Assembly: GCA_026770595.1 (NCBI GenBank)
Contig: MU634789.1
Span: 1-10,181 of the forward strand
Origin: Ochromonadaceae sp. CCMP2298
Lineage: Eukaryota; Sar; Synurophyceae; Ochromonadales; Ochromonadaceae
Length of the DNA stretch: 10,181 nt
Direction: 5' to 3'
Notes under the pieces: generated by a model
Told to the model about the DNA's origin: nothing
Seen by the model: only the letters and a program-made list of their open reading frames with translations
Database searches by the model: none
Translations under genes and position numbers: made by a program
Shown: one piece after another, positions 1-8,446 of the stretch
Position numbering within the stretch: position 1 is the first letter of the stretch
Layout: every line of letters starts with the position of its first letter

Positions 1-149
1 CCCCCCCCCCCCACCATAGTAATACTGCACAGACTATACAGACTGCACAGAAGACAAGAGCACCTCAGCTGTACAGGGGAAAAGGAACTTGTTAAGGGCC
101 TTTAGGGCTTAGTCGTGCTGGAAAAATAGAGAGACACCAGAGCATCGGT
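1..149. other. Non-coding left edge with poly-C run and short direct repeat
   Basis: The window opens with a run of 12 C (1-12). The 10-mer ACTGCACAGA occurs twice 18 bases apart (24-33 and 42-51). I see no convincing reading frame. The short frames nearby overlap the ankyrin-like remnant on the other strand and look like chance frames. The poly-C may be the edge of an assembled contig or a true homopolymer; the window alone cannot tell. Confidence 0.5.
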
Positions 150-193
150 GGGGCTTCGTTCAGAAATTGCCGGGGCTTCGTTCAGAAATTGCC
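150..193. repeat. Exact 22-bp tandem duplication
   Basis: Two adjacent copies (150-171 and 172-193) of a 22-bp unit that begins GGGGCTTCGTTCAG are identical at every base. The second copy contains the TGA (minus strand, 182-184) that ends the ankyrin-like frame. Because 22 is not a multiple of three, the duplication would itself shift a frame read through it. It looks like a recent local duplication at the decaying end of that gene remnant. Confidence 0.9.
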
Positions 194-564
194 GACTATT
201 TCAGCATCGTCACCGAAGCGTGCGAAGGCAAGGGCGCGCGTTTCTGCGTCACAGGGGCAGGGGGGGTCTTGGGCTCTCATCCAGGCGAACATGTCAAACC
301 TGTCACGCTCTACTGCCATCATGCAAGTCGACTCGTCCCACGGGCAGGGCGGGTCGAATGAGCGTACTCTCATCAGCAAATCCAGATTCTTATAGGAAGC
401 AATGGTCGTGCAGAGACCAATGTGCCATGTGGCGGGAGGATCTTGGCTTCTCAATCACGTGAGCAAGTCCCAGTGATCGTCTATGGCGGTGAGTACGTCG
501 CGTGCTCATTCCAAGGACACGGAGGATCCTGAGCCCTCAACCACTGGCATGCGGCGGCAAAACC
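182..564 (-). pseudogene. Degenerate ankyrin-like repeat gene remnant
   Basis: Minus-strand translation shows three to four units with a core of the type LRAQDPPCPW, spaced 29 residues apart. The cores begin near 540, 454, 364 and 277. Between them are helix-like stretches such as NLDLLMRV and RFDMFAWM. This layout resembles ankyrin-like repeat proteins, often expanded in algae and oomycetes, with a Trp/Cys-rich DPPCPW loop. The copy is broken. The block at about 490-564 is in a different frame from the block at 182-489; the spacing is one base short of the 29-residue period, which suggests a single-base deletion near 485-490. A TGA (455-457) stands where the repeat pattern expects Trp. The frame ends at 182-184 inside a tandem duplication. 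No ATG-initiated frame covers it. It could instead be exons of a spliced gene, but the in-frame TGA and short loss favour a pseudogene. Ankyrin repeats normally mediate protein binding; no function is claimed here. Confidence 0.7.
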
Positions 565-830
565 CTATCTTGTTGGGATAGACAAAACAGTATATGAAAC
601 TCAATGAAATACCCTTGCGCGGGTTTGTCCCCCTCGTGCGCCTTGGTGACCCCCATAGTACAGCTGGGTAAATCTGGAGAGCGGCCTCTCTTTCATTGTG
701 GCATCAAACTAGTGAATTACGGAATTATGCAATAATAACGACTATATACAACATCAGCCTCTATCTCTGCGCCTCCGTCTCTCTGCCCCTCTATCTCCTT
801 CCCCGTCCCTATTCTTATCCGTCCCCGAGC
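565..830 (-). other. 3' flank / presumed 3' UTR of the THADA-like gene
   Basis: No gene is visible. Immediately after the minus-strand TAG (831-833) lies a strongly purine-rich tract on the minus strand (pyrimidine-rich on plus, about 752-812), followed by AT-rich sequence at about 705-750. No AATAAA is present on the minus strand, so the polyadenylation site cannot be placed. The region then runs into the ankyrin-like remnant. Confidence 0.4.
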
Positions 831-3800
831 CTATGGCAGCAGCAGTCCGCGCAGCGCGTCAGCGATAGAGGGGTGCAGCAGCAGCACCCTCCGCTGCACC
901 CCCACAGAGACAGAGGATGGGTCTTCGGTGGAGGGTGGGTTCAGCAGTGCAGTCTCCAGCGCAGGCAGCAGGGGCAGCAATGGCCCCCGCACCGCAGCGC
1001 GCACCTGCAGACACAGCGCTGCGGCAGAGGCGGAGGCAGAAGGCGTCCCCAGTGCTGCGCTGAGCTCGGCGGCCAACAACAGGTGCAGGCGGAAGTACCG
1101 GAACAGCTCCTGCTCGTAGCTGGCGTTGTCCACAGACACAGCGCCTGTATCAGCAGCAACCCAAGTGCCCGGCTCAGTACTTCCCTGGCCCCCCAGCAGC
1201 AGGGCGAGGTTTCCTGCAGCAGAGCCCAGCTGGGGCAGCACGGAGCGCCGCAGCCACCGCAGCAGCAGCGCCTCTGCCCCCGTCTCCGCCACCTGTACTG
1301 CAGAGAAGGTCGCCCCAAGCCGCGTCACCGCGCCCACCAGCGCCGAAACTAGCGCACAGCCTGCCTTGAGCGGCTCTGCGTACAGGTTTGCCTGCTCTGC
1401 TTCGAAGACACGCTGCGAGTGGGAGGAGCCCTCCGCGGCCAGCAGCAGCCCCGCCCTGGAGTGAGCGCGCAGGCACAGGCGCAGAGCAGACCACACGAGG
1501 CCGAGCCCGTCGCACCCCTCTCCCTCTGACCCCTGGCCCCCCTGCGCCTCTGCCTGTGCGAGTAGGTGTGCGGCTGCCAGCTGCGCCATCAAGGCAGCCA
1601 GACCCTGCAGGGAGATGGCCTCTGCCGTCTCCAGACCAGCAGGGATATCCGCAGGCCGACCAGATGTGGCAGAGGCGGAGGCAGAGGTGGTAGGGGTAGA
1701 GGAGGAGGTGGGGGAGGGGGCTGCGGCCAGTATGCCGTTCACCACATCTCTCACCTCGTCGTCATCGTCTTGCAGCAAAGTCAGAGCCACCAGGCAGCCA
1801 TGCACGCGCAACAGCAGCGCGGGGGCAGAGGCAGGGGCAGGGGCAGAGGGCGTGGGCAGCAGCAGTATCTGTGAGCGACGCAGTGCCTGTGCGGCGGAGA
1901 GGCGCAGCGAGGGGGGCTGTCCCTCCTGGGCAGCAGCCTCCAACAAACTCATCCACGTGCACAGGCGAGGCACGGAGGCAGAGGCAGACGCAGCCTCTAC
2001 CCCCCCTTCCTGCAGGCTGCGCAGCTGGAAGGCAGCGGCCCAGCCCAGGATCTCCAGAGCGGCATGGGCAGAGGACGCCTGCCGCAGCTGCACCGCCCCT
2101 GCCCCCACATCTGTCTCCACCCCTGCAGCAGTAGGGCCCACAGGAGCTGTCGGCTGCAGCACCAAAGCCGTGAGTCTGTCCACACCTGCACCGCAGAACA
2201 GCTCCCTGGCCTGGGGGGGCAGACTGCCCAGTGGGGTGAGCGCGCACACAGCGGAGAGAAGCTGGAAAAACAGCTGCGAGATGGGCGGCTCACCCTCACC
2301 CTGCGCCCGCCCCAGCAGCAGTAGCAACAATGCGGCCGAGCCCCCCGCACCTGCACGCAGTACCTGCAGCCTTTGCAGCACTGCGCCGCCCGCGCCAGCT
2401 CCTGCCTCCACCTCCTCCCCTGCCTCCACCTCCTCTTCCTCCTCCCCCTCTGGGTGCAGGAAGGACAGAAGTGCCCTTAGCGCCCCCTCCCTCACCTCCG
2501 ACACGGGGTGCCCCAGCAGCTCCAGCACCACTGAGGGGGGCAGACACTGAGCCCGCAGCGCAGAGGTGGACGCAGAGGCAGAGGCAGAGGCAGAAGCAGC
2601 GGTGGCGACGCTCTGCAGCGAGAACAGGCCCAGGACCCTCATACATTCCTTCCACAAAAAGGGCTCGAAGGGAGCAGCGCCCAGCACCCGCTGAGGATGC
2701 CCCTGCCCCATACCCTGCCCCATACCCTGCCCCTGTGCCAGTGCCCGCTGCTGCACTGCGTGTATGCGTGGCAGCACTGAGCGGCACTGCAGCAGCAGCA
2801 GGCAGTCAGCCTCGTATAGGCCCCCGTCGCCCTCGCCACCGCTACCATCACTGCCACCACTACCACCATCACTACCGCTGCTGGCTGCATGTGCTACCCT
2901 GAGAGCCTCCCTTGCGTGCTGTATCACCTGTAGCAGCACCACGTGCAGGGCTGCGCAGTCCACGCCCTGCAGTGCCCTAGCCACCCTGCCCAGCTGGGGC
3001 AGCAACGCCCTCCGCAGCAGCTGCCCCTGTCTGACTGCCTCCTCGCCTCCGAGACGCAGCAGGGCCAGTGCGCTCAGCAGCAGCTCCCTGGCCAGCAGCA
3101 GTGACCCGTGCAGGGCGTTGAGACGACCCCGCAGCAAAGAGACTGAGGCAGAGATGGTGGTAGAAGAAGTGGTAGCGGAGGCAGAAGCGGCGCCCAGCTC
3201 CCCCACCGGCAGCCCGCACTCCCCCAGCGCCCCCGCCACCTCTGCCAGCGTGTCTGCCGCCCCCTGCACTGCCTGGGATGCGGGGGTGAGTGCGCGCAGG
3301 GCCCTGGCCGCCACCACCCTCACGGAGTGCACCCTCTGCCGACAACAGCGACGCACAAGGGGGGCAAAGCAGGACACCGCAGGCGCAGATGTGGAGGTAG
3401 CGCTAGAAGCAGCGGTGTCAGAACCCTGCTCCCCCTCTGCTAACTCCCCTAACCCCTCTCCCCCTTCCACCTCCTCCATAGAGAGCGCCACTCTCAGCTT
3501 GGCGATGAGCAGCAGCAGCGGGTATAGTGTAGGGTGTACTCCACCCACCCACGCCTCGTCCCCCGCCCCCATGCCTTGCTCCCCCAGCTCCACTGCCTCC
3601 CTGAGCTGGCACAGCAGGAAGGGCAGCAGGGCCGGGAAGCGCTGGAAGAACTGCATCGCTGTGGGCACCGCCGCCCCCTCCGAGTCATTCTTGTCCTGCC
3701 CCACTGCGCGCTGGGCCACCGCCGTGAAGACCATCATGCAGCTGTTGCGGAGTGCCCACTGAGGGGCGGTGAATCCGCGCACAGCCAGCACCGCCGCTGC

Positions 3801-6800
3801 AGATACGAAGGCACCCACATCGGGGCCGAGGGCTGCATCGCTGAGTATGAGGCGCAGCACGTTCAGCGCGTGCACGGCCAGCTTCCAGGGCTCCTGCCCC
3901 TGCACCTGCCCCCCCTCGTCCCCGTCCCCCTCCCCCTCAGGCGTGTCTGCCCGGTCCATAGTCGCCAGCCCCAGCTCCACGGCCTGAAGCAAAGCACGCA
4001 TCGCCACGGGCAGCAGCGCAGGCGCGCCGTTGAGCGGCTCCGCCCTTAGCAGCGACAGGAAGGAGTAGGCGAACCCGGCACTGCGTCGCAGGATGAAGAC
4101 CTGCACGTAATCCTGCGCGTCGGGGTCGGGAGCAATCTTAGACAGCACTGTGCCCAGCCACTGGGCGGGTAGGCGACCCAGTGAGGGGCTTCTGGCTCCA
4201 TGCCTCAGCAGGGTGGTGGCGATGGCCTGCAGTGCCAGCTGCGCCTCTGAGATCGCCCCCATGTGCTTGAGTCGCCCCAGAGCCTCCAGGATGAGTGCAC
4301 CCGCGGCGCCCACCTCCCCGTCAGCCAGCAGAGGAGCTCCCTGCCCCCACGCATCCCCCTGCCCCCACTCCCCCTGTGCCTGCGCCTCTGCAGGGGGCGA
4401 TAGCTGCACCAGCAGAGCCAGCAGCGACGCCGCCTCCTTAACCAACAGCCACGCAGCCACCACTGCCCGCTGCGCCGCCGCCCCCGCGCCCCCCTCCTTC
4501 CCTTCGTCTAGTCCCATAGAAGAGTTTGTGTTTATGTACGTAGCCGACATGCCCACGCCCACGCTTTTACCTGCATAGCAGCCACCCGCAGTAGTGGTCA
4601 CGCCCCTGCCCCCCACCCCTGCCCCGCCCCCCACCACGCCCTCTATGCCGCCCTCTATGGGCTGCGGTGCGAAGGGCACGTCACTGGAGGCCTCGGCCAC
4701 CACGGTCATGGCCAGACGCAGCGAGCGCAGCGAATAGGCGTACACGCGCCTGATCAGGGGCTGCCATGGCGTCAGGTCTGCACAGTCGAAGAGCCCCGCG
4801 GCCTGGCTCCTCTCCAGGCAGAAGCGCACGGCCAGCAGCAGCCCGTGGCAGAGGGGAGCGTCGCCGTCAACACCGTCCGCCGCGCTCACCCCATCAGCAT
4901 CCTCAGCCCTGTCGGCACCCTCAGCAGCATCGGCACCCGGACCTGCGCCCGCCCCTGCGGAGAGAAATGGGTACTGCTGCCCCTCGAGCAGCGCCGCCAC
5001 GTTGTAGGCGCCGAAGACCCTGTCCAATCTAATCAGTGCTGTGTGCCATCGGTCGCACAGCCCATGCAGAAATTGCTCGCAACACGCAGGGGAACTGGGG
5101 ACCCCCCCACCCGCCTGTCCGTGAACTCTCTGTCCCTCCTCCTCCCCCAGCCCCTCTCCCTGCACCCCCTCCTGGGTTAGCAGGTCTTGCCATCCCAGGC
5201 CCATACAGTAGACCACGTACACGTCCCTTAGCAGCAGCGCCCCCGCATCCGACTCGCGCATCTTGGCACTGCCCGCCAGCAGTAGTCCCCACCTCAGCAG
5301 CCGCACTGCCGCCTCGCGTGTCTCGTAGCCGGGCAGGGGTCGCGGCAGTCTCAGCAGCAGATCGGCCGCCATCCTTCTCGACTTATCCCAGGAGGAAATC
5401 AGCAGACCCAGCAGCGTGCGACAAGTGTGAGCGGAGAACAGGCACTGCAGCCCGCCCATACCCTCCCCCTGTCCCCCCTCCTCCCCCAGTGCATCCAGCA
5501 TGGCCCCCAGCAGCTCCAGGCCCATAACCTCTCTGTCCGAGGAACAGCCGGGGTACAGGCTCTCCAGCACCTCCGCACCCAGCCAGGCCACAGTCTCCGC
5601 CCCATCCTGCACCACCCCCGCGCAGTGTGCAATCTGGTCAGTGCATTCCTCGAAACTCATCGAGGCCTGGTGCTGCCTGCGCCGCCGACGAGCCGACGAG
5701 CCCGGCACCACCTCTAGCCCCAGCCCCTCCTCCTGCTCCTCTTGCTGCTGCTGGGCGGTCTTGGCGAAGGGCAGCTGCTGCCTGAACTTCTCCGCGTCCC
5801 TCTCCGCCGCCCTACTGCTCTCCCGCATGCGCAGGCAGAGCGTCTTCAGCAGGCGCAGAACGCGGTGCCGACTGTCCGCATCGGTGGTCTTGAGGCAGTA
5901 GCGCAGCGCCCTCCGCAACACCTGCTGGTCAGGGCCGCCTGCAGGCAAGGGCTCGGAGGGACAGCGGCAGGCGACCAGAGTGGTCAGCGCTGCCAGACGC
6001 AGCTCACTGTCGCCGCTCAATCCTGCTAGCAGCAGCTCGCGCGCCGAAATGCCGCACAGCTGCTCTGCGGGGCTGGAGCCATCTGCGCTGTCTGGGGCGA
6101 GCAGGCAGCCGGGCAGGCCCCGTAGTCGCGCCTGCAGAGTGAGGCTCACCATGCCCCATAGACAGAGGGGCAGCCCCTGTCCCATACCCCCCCCCTGTCC
6201 CTGCACCATGTCTCTGCGAATGCGCGAGACCAGGTAGGGCACGCACTGGGGGTCTGCCTTGGACAGCAGCTCCGGCAGCAAGTACTCCGCTGTGTGCTGC
6301 CGCATCTTCCGACTGCGCCCGCATAGAGCGCCCACCACCGCTCCCGCCCAGAGCTCGCGCACGCGCACTCGCTGTTCCTCCTCCTGTTCAATTTTCTCCG
6401 TCTGCTGCTTCTGCTTCTGGGGGTCCAGCTTTTGCTTCTTCGACTGCTGCTGCTCGTCCGGCTTCTGCTGCTGCTCCTGGGGCGGGGCCTGCTCCAGCCG
6501 CATCTGTGCCAGCAGCGCGCAGAGGAAGCCGCTCACCGCAGAGGCGATATCCCTCGTCTCCACCGCCGCCACCAGCCCCGCCAGCAGGTCGTGCCTGAAG
6601 GGCGCAGTGCCCACGTAGGGCAGCAGCGCAGTCAGGGCCTGATACTTGCCCCGGTGCTTGACAGGCATGCACAGAGCCTCGTGGAGAATGCCCGCCCACT
6701 GCGCGCTCGCCCCTGTTCCTGCGCCTGCATCCACGCCTGCTTCTGTGTCCAGCAGCAGCGCCTGTGCACCCAGCACTAGCTTGACGTAGATGGCAGGCAC

Positions 6801-8273
6801 CAGGTGGTTCACTTGCCGAGAGGGGTGGCTCCAGGCACGCGTGAGTAGGCAGGAGGCGCGGCGGATGCACAACCACAGACGCGCCCGCGCCCCCTCCCCT
6901 TGGTCCTGACCCTCCTGACAGAGCGCCGCCACTGCCCCCCTGCTCTGCTGCAGTCTGGCCAGCCAGGCCTCCAGCGTCTGCAGACCGTACAGTCGCACCA
7001 GCGGGAGGCTGTCCCCGCACACTTCCAGTAGGAAATCCACCACGTCGCCCAGCAGCAGCGGCCAGGCCCCAGCAGCGGTCAGCAGTGCGCTGTCGTCGTA
7101 CACGGTGAGACCAGCGCGCACCAGCGCACACTTGGACATAACAGGCGCCCCCTGCAACGCCAGCACGAGCACGGGGTGGAGGCCGGCAGCTACCGCTATC
7201 GCCCCTGCCTCCGCTTCTGCTTCCGCCCCTGTGGCTGCCTGCTCCTGCACTAGAGACAGCAGGGCCATCAGATGCCGCGCCCCCGTGCCCGCGCCCTCCC
7301 CCCTTAGCAGCCACTGCGCGCTCATGACACCGAGGCCAGTAGATGTGAGCAGATCCTTGTGCGCGTGGGGCGAGCGCAGCACCTGCCCCGCTGAAAACAG
7401 CAGCTGTGCGCAGAGGGCGGTCCAGCTACCACTGTCACTGTCACTGGGTTTGCAGTAGCGTCCCCTGCGGCTCTTCAGCACGCCTATGACTGCGCGCATG
7501 GCTTCCCCGCACACCTCTGCGTGCTGCAGCAGCTCTGCAGAGGACGCACCCACAGAGCCAGGACCAGAGGCAGAGCTGTGCGGTTGCATCTGGATCTGCG
7601 CCGCTGAGTGCGCGTACAGTCGCATCGCATCTGTGGCGAAGTCCAACAGCATACCGGGACCCAGCAGCCCCTGCGCCTGCTCCTCCTCCTGCAGCCAGTC
7701 GAAGTTTGCGTCCAGCACGGCCATGCAGCTCAGCGAGAGAGACGCACCGATCAGCCCCTGCACGCCAGCACCACCACCACTACTGTCGTTAGTGCTGTCG
7801 TTACTGCCACTGCCGACACCCAGCGCCGGCGCCAGCGCGTCCATGATCCTGTGCCACTCGGCGCCGCAAGCCGCTCTCACTGTGGCAGCCACTGCCTCCC
7901 TGGGCAGGCGCACGTGCAGTAGCGCCTCAACAATCCACTCGACAGAGCCGCGCAAAGCGAAGTACTGCGGACGCAGGTACAGCTGCAGCAGCACGCGGGC
8001 CGCCAGCCCAGAGTCCGCCTCGCCTGCGGGAGCTACCAGGGCCTGCTTGAGGGCTGCCTTGCTGGCCTTGATCAGCCGCACCTGCCCCGCCAGCTGCGCC
8101 TCGGCCGCCAGAGCCCTTAGGAAGGCGTGCAGGTCCAGACCCACCTCCCCCTGCCCCTCCCCCGCCTCCCCGAGCAGATTCTCGAACTCGTCCAAAGTCA
8201 CAGGCACCGCACGCTGCCAGTCCACATCGAAGGGCGTCAGCGCCTGCTTCTTCTTCGCGCTGCGTACATTCAT
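831..8273 (-). CDS. THADA/Trm732-family protein (DUF2428), tRNA 2'-O-methylation cofactor
   Basis: This encodes a giant alpha-helical armadillo/HEAT-like protein of 2480 residues in one open frame. THADA/Trm732 proteins bind the FTSJ1/Trm7 methyltransferase and direct 2'-O-methylation of tRNA nucleotide 32. The DUF2428 region lies at about residues 1195-1520. It has a VKEAASLL helix near 1278, the motif RRSAGFA at 1396-1402, HALNVLRLILSD near 1470 and PQWALRNSCMMVF near 1509. Typical family segments follow: RFPALLPFLLCQL near 1545, HPTLYPLLLLIAKL near 1585 and a VRVVAARALRAL segment near 1655. The N-terminal and C-terminal thirds are Leu/Ala-rich repeats, recognisable only as solenoid. Low-complexity inserts include a Gln/Lys/Glu tract at about 594-638, an Arg run near 860, SASASA near 1895 and an acidic stretch near 1945. 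The ATG at 8271-8273 is chosen because it is the first in-frame ATG after an upstream TGA and has A at -3. A GTG at 8295-8297 would add eight residues but is not a plausible eukaryotic start. No clear introns are seen, except the candidate at 4508-4570. Confidence 0.9.
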   Translation of the reverse strand: MNVRSAKKKQALTPFDVDWQRAVPVTLDEFENLLGEAGEGQGEVGLDLHAFLRALAAEAQLAGQVRLIKASKAALKQALVAPAGEADSGLAARVLLQLYLRPQYFALRGSVEWIVEALLHVRLPREAVAATVRAACGAEWHRIMDALAPALGVGSGSNDSTNDSSGGGAGVQGLIGASLSLSCMAVLDANFDWLQEEEQAQGLLGPGMLLDFATDAMRLYAHSAAQIQMQPHSSASGPGSVGASSAELLQHAEVCGEAMRAVIGVLKSRRGRYCKPSDSDSGSWTALCAQLLFSAGQVLRSPHAHKDLLTSTGLGVMSAQWLLRGEGAGTGARHLMALLSLVQEQAATGAEAEAEAGAIAVAAGLHPVLVLALQGAPVMSKCALVRAGLTVYDDSALLTAAGAWPLLLGDVVDFLLEVCGDSLPLVRLYGLQTLEAWLARLQQSRGAVAALCQEGQDQGEGARARLWLCIRRASCLLTRAWSHPSRQVNHLVPAIYVKLVLGAQALLLDTEAGVDAGAGTGASAQWAGILHEALCMPVKHRGKYQALTALLPYVGTAPFRHDLLAGLVAAVETRDIASAVSGFLCALLAQMRLEQAPPQEQQQKPDEQQQSKKQKLDPQKQKQQTEKIEQEEEQRVRVRELWAGAVVGALCGRSRKMRQHTAEYLLPELLSKADPQCVPYLVSRIRRDMVQGQGGGMGQGLPLCLWGMVSLTLQARLRGLPGCLLAPDSADGSSPAEQLCGISARELLLAGLSGDSELRLAALTTLVACRCPSEPLPAGGPDQQVLRRALRYCLKTTDADSRHRVLRLLKTLCLRMRESSRAAERDAEKFRQQLPFAKTAQQQQEEQEEGLGLEVVPGSSARRRRRQHQASMSFEECTDQIAHCAGVVQDGAETVAWLGAEVLESLYPGCSSDREVMGLELLGAMLDALGEEGGQGEGMGGLQCLFSAHTCRTLLGLLISSWDKSRRMAADLLLRLPRPLPGYETREAAVRLLRWGLLLAGSAKMRESDAGALLLRDVYVVYCMGLGWQDLLTQEGVQGEGLGEEEGQRVHGQAGGGVPSSPACCEQFLHGLCDRWHTALIRLDRVFGAYNVAALLEGQQYPFLSAGAGAGPGADAAEGADRAEDADGVSAADGVDGDAPLCHGLLLAVRFCLERSQAAGLFDCADLTPWQPLIRRVYAYSLRSLRLAMTVVAEASSDVPFAPQPIEGGIEGVVGGGAGVGGRGVTTTAGGCYAGKSVGVGMSATYINTNSSMGLDEGKEGGAGAAAQRAVVAAWLLVKEAASLLALLVQLSPPAEAQAQGEWGQGDAWGQGAPLLADGEVGAAGALILEALGRLKHMGAISEAQLALQAIATTLLRHGARSPSLGRLPAQWLGTVLSKIAPDPDAQDYVQVFILRRSAGFAYSFLSLLRAEPLNGAPALLPVAMRALLQAVELGLATMDRADTPEGEGDGDEGGQVQGQEPWKLAVHALNVLRLILSDAALGPDVGAFVSAAAVLAVRGFTAPQWALRNSCMMVFTAVAQRAVGQDKNDSEGAAVPTAMQFFQRFPALLPFLLCQLREAVELGEQGMGAGDEAWVGGVHPTLYPLLLLIAKLRVALSMEEVEGGEGLGELAEGEQGSDTAASSATSTSAPAVSCFAPLVRRCCRQRVHSVRVVAARALRALTPASQAVQGAADTLAEVAGALGECGLPVGELGAASASATTSSTTISASVSLLRGRLNALHGSLLLARELLLSALALLRLGGEEAVRQGQLLRRALLPQLGRVARALQGVDCAALHVVLLQVIQHAREALRVAHAASSGSDGGSGGSDGSGGEGDGGLYEADCLLLLQCRSVLPRIHAVQQRALAQGQGMGQGMGQGHPQRVLGAAPFEPFLWKECMRVLGLFSLQSVATAASASASASASTSALRAQCLPPSVVLELLGHPVSEVREGALRALLSFLHPEGEEEEEVEAGEEVEAGAGAGGAVLQRLQVLRAGAGGSAALLLLLLGRAQGEGEPPISQLFFQLLSAVCALTPLGSLPPQARELFCGAGVDRLTALVLQPTAPVGPTAAGVETDVGAGAVQLRQASSAHAALEILGWAAAFQLRSLQEGGVEAASASASVPRLCTWMSLLEAAAQEGQPPSLRLSAAQALRRSQILLLPTPSAPAPASAPALLLRVHGCLVALTLLQDDDDEVRDVVNGILAAAPSPTSSSTPTTSASASATSGRPADIPAGLETAEAISLQGLAALMAQLAAAHLLAQAEAQGGQGSEGEGCDGLGLVWSALRLCLRAHSRAGLLLAAEGSSHSQRVFEAEQANLYAEPLKAGCALVSALVGAVTRLGATFSAVQVAETGAEALLLRWLRRSVLPQLGSAAGNLALLLGGQGSTEPGTWVAADTGAVSVDNASYEQELFRYFRLHLLLAAELSAALGTPSASASAAALCLQVRAAVRGPLLPLLPALETALLNPPSTEDPSSVSVGVQRRVLLLHPSIADALRGLLLP
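2701..2736. repeat. 12-bp coding minisatellite, three units
   Basis: The unit CCCTGCCCCATA occurs twice exactly (2701-2712 and 2713-2724), followed by a diverged third unit. On the minus strand it encodes a Gly-Gln-Gly-Met repeat inside the THADA-like protein. The unit is a multiple of three, so copy-number change keeps the frame. Related Gly/Gln/Met patches appear near 5455-5480 and 6175-6210, suggesting the same simple sequence has arisen or spread more than once in the gene. Confidence 0.8.
4508..4570 (-). other. Candidate 63-nt in-frame intron within the THADA-like CDS
   Basis: Read on the minus strand, the segment begins GCAG|GTAAAAG and ends GGGACTAG|AC, matching GT...AG intron ends with a good donor. 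It is 63 nt long (21 codons, phase 1) and free of in-frame stops, so it stays hidden in the open frame. Part of it is AT-rich (ACATAAACACAAAC) and encodes Tyr, Ile, Asn and Thr residues unlike the surrounding Gly/Ala-rich protein. It lies at residues 1235-1255, in a variable loop of DUF2428 just before the conserved VKEAASLL helix, so either retention or removal would be tolerated. It may equally be ordinary coding sequence. Confidence 0.4.
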
Positions 8274-8298
8274 TGTGCCAGTCCCTTCTGCCGTCACG

Positions 8299-8332
8299 GA
8301 AATGGATCAAGCGCAGCAGTTGCGAAATGAAT

Positions 8333-8336
<4 letters not shown>
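8299..8336. repeat. Short imperfect direct repeat in the THADA-like 5' leader
   Basis: GAAATGGATCAAG (8299-8311) and GAAATGAATCAAG (8324-8336) match at 12 of 13 bases, 25 bp apart, between the THADA-like start codon and the AG microsatellite. It may be a small duplication or a pair of factor-binding sites; nothing in the sequence decides. Confidence 0.5.

Positions 8337-8386
<50 letters not shown>
8335..8386. repeat. (AG)26 microsatellite upstream of the THADA-like gene
   Basis: There are 52 bases of perfect AG dinucleotide repeat, followed by a further interrupted GA-rich stretch to 8393. On the strand of the THADA-like gene this is a (CT)n pyrimidine tract beginning 62 nt before the ATG, so it falls in the 5' leader or core promoter. 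CT/GA tracts at this position are known in many eukaryotic promoters. Here it could equally be neutral. Confidence 0.95.
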
Positions 8387-8393
<7 letters not shown>

Positions 8394-8446
8394 CTCCTTG
8401 CTTTTGGCTCGCATTTCGTGGCTGCGGCAGAAATGTTGCGATTCAC

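Noticed and set aside
148-462. 104-codon plus-strand frame
   Set aside because: It is antisense to the ankyrin-like repeats, and its N-terminal repeat comes only from the 22-bp tandem duplication.
481-500. Plus-strand GGTGAGTACG resembling a 5' splice donor
   Set aside because: No matching exon or acceptor is visible on the plus strand, and the site lies in the antisense of the ankyrin-like remnant.
1615-2550. 311-codon plus-strand frame
   Set aside because: It lies fully antisense to the THADA-like gene. Its Ser/Ala/Pro-rich product follows from reading GC-rich coding DNA backwards.
2764-3762. 332-codon plus-strand frame
   Set aside because: It is antisense to the THADA-like gene, opposite the conserved DUF2428-adjacent segments, with no recognisable domain.
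8274-8297. N-terminal extension of the THADA-like protein to a GTG at 8297
   Set aside because: GTG is not a normal start in eukaryotes. An ATG with A at -3 follows 24 bases later in the same frame, and an in-frame TGA lies just upstream of the GTG.
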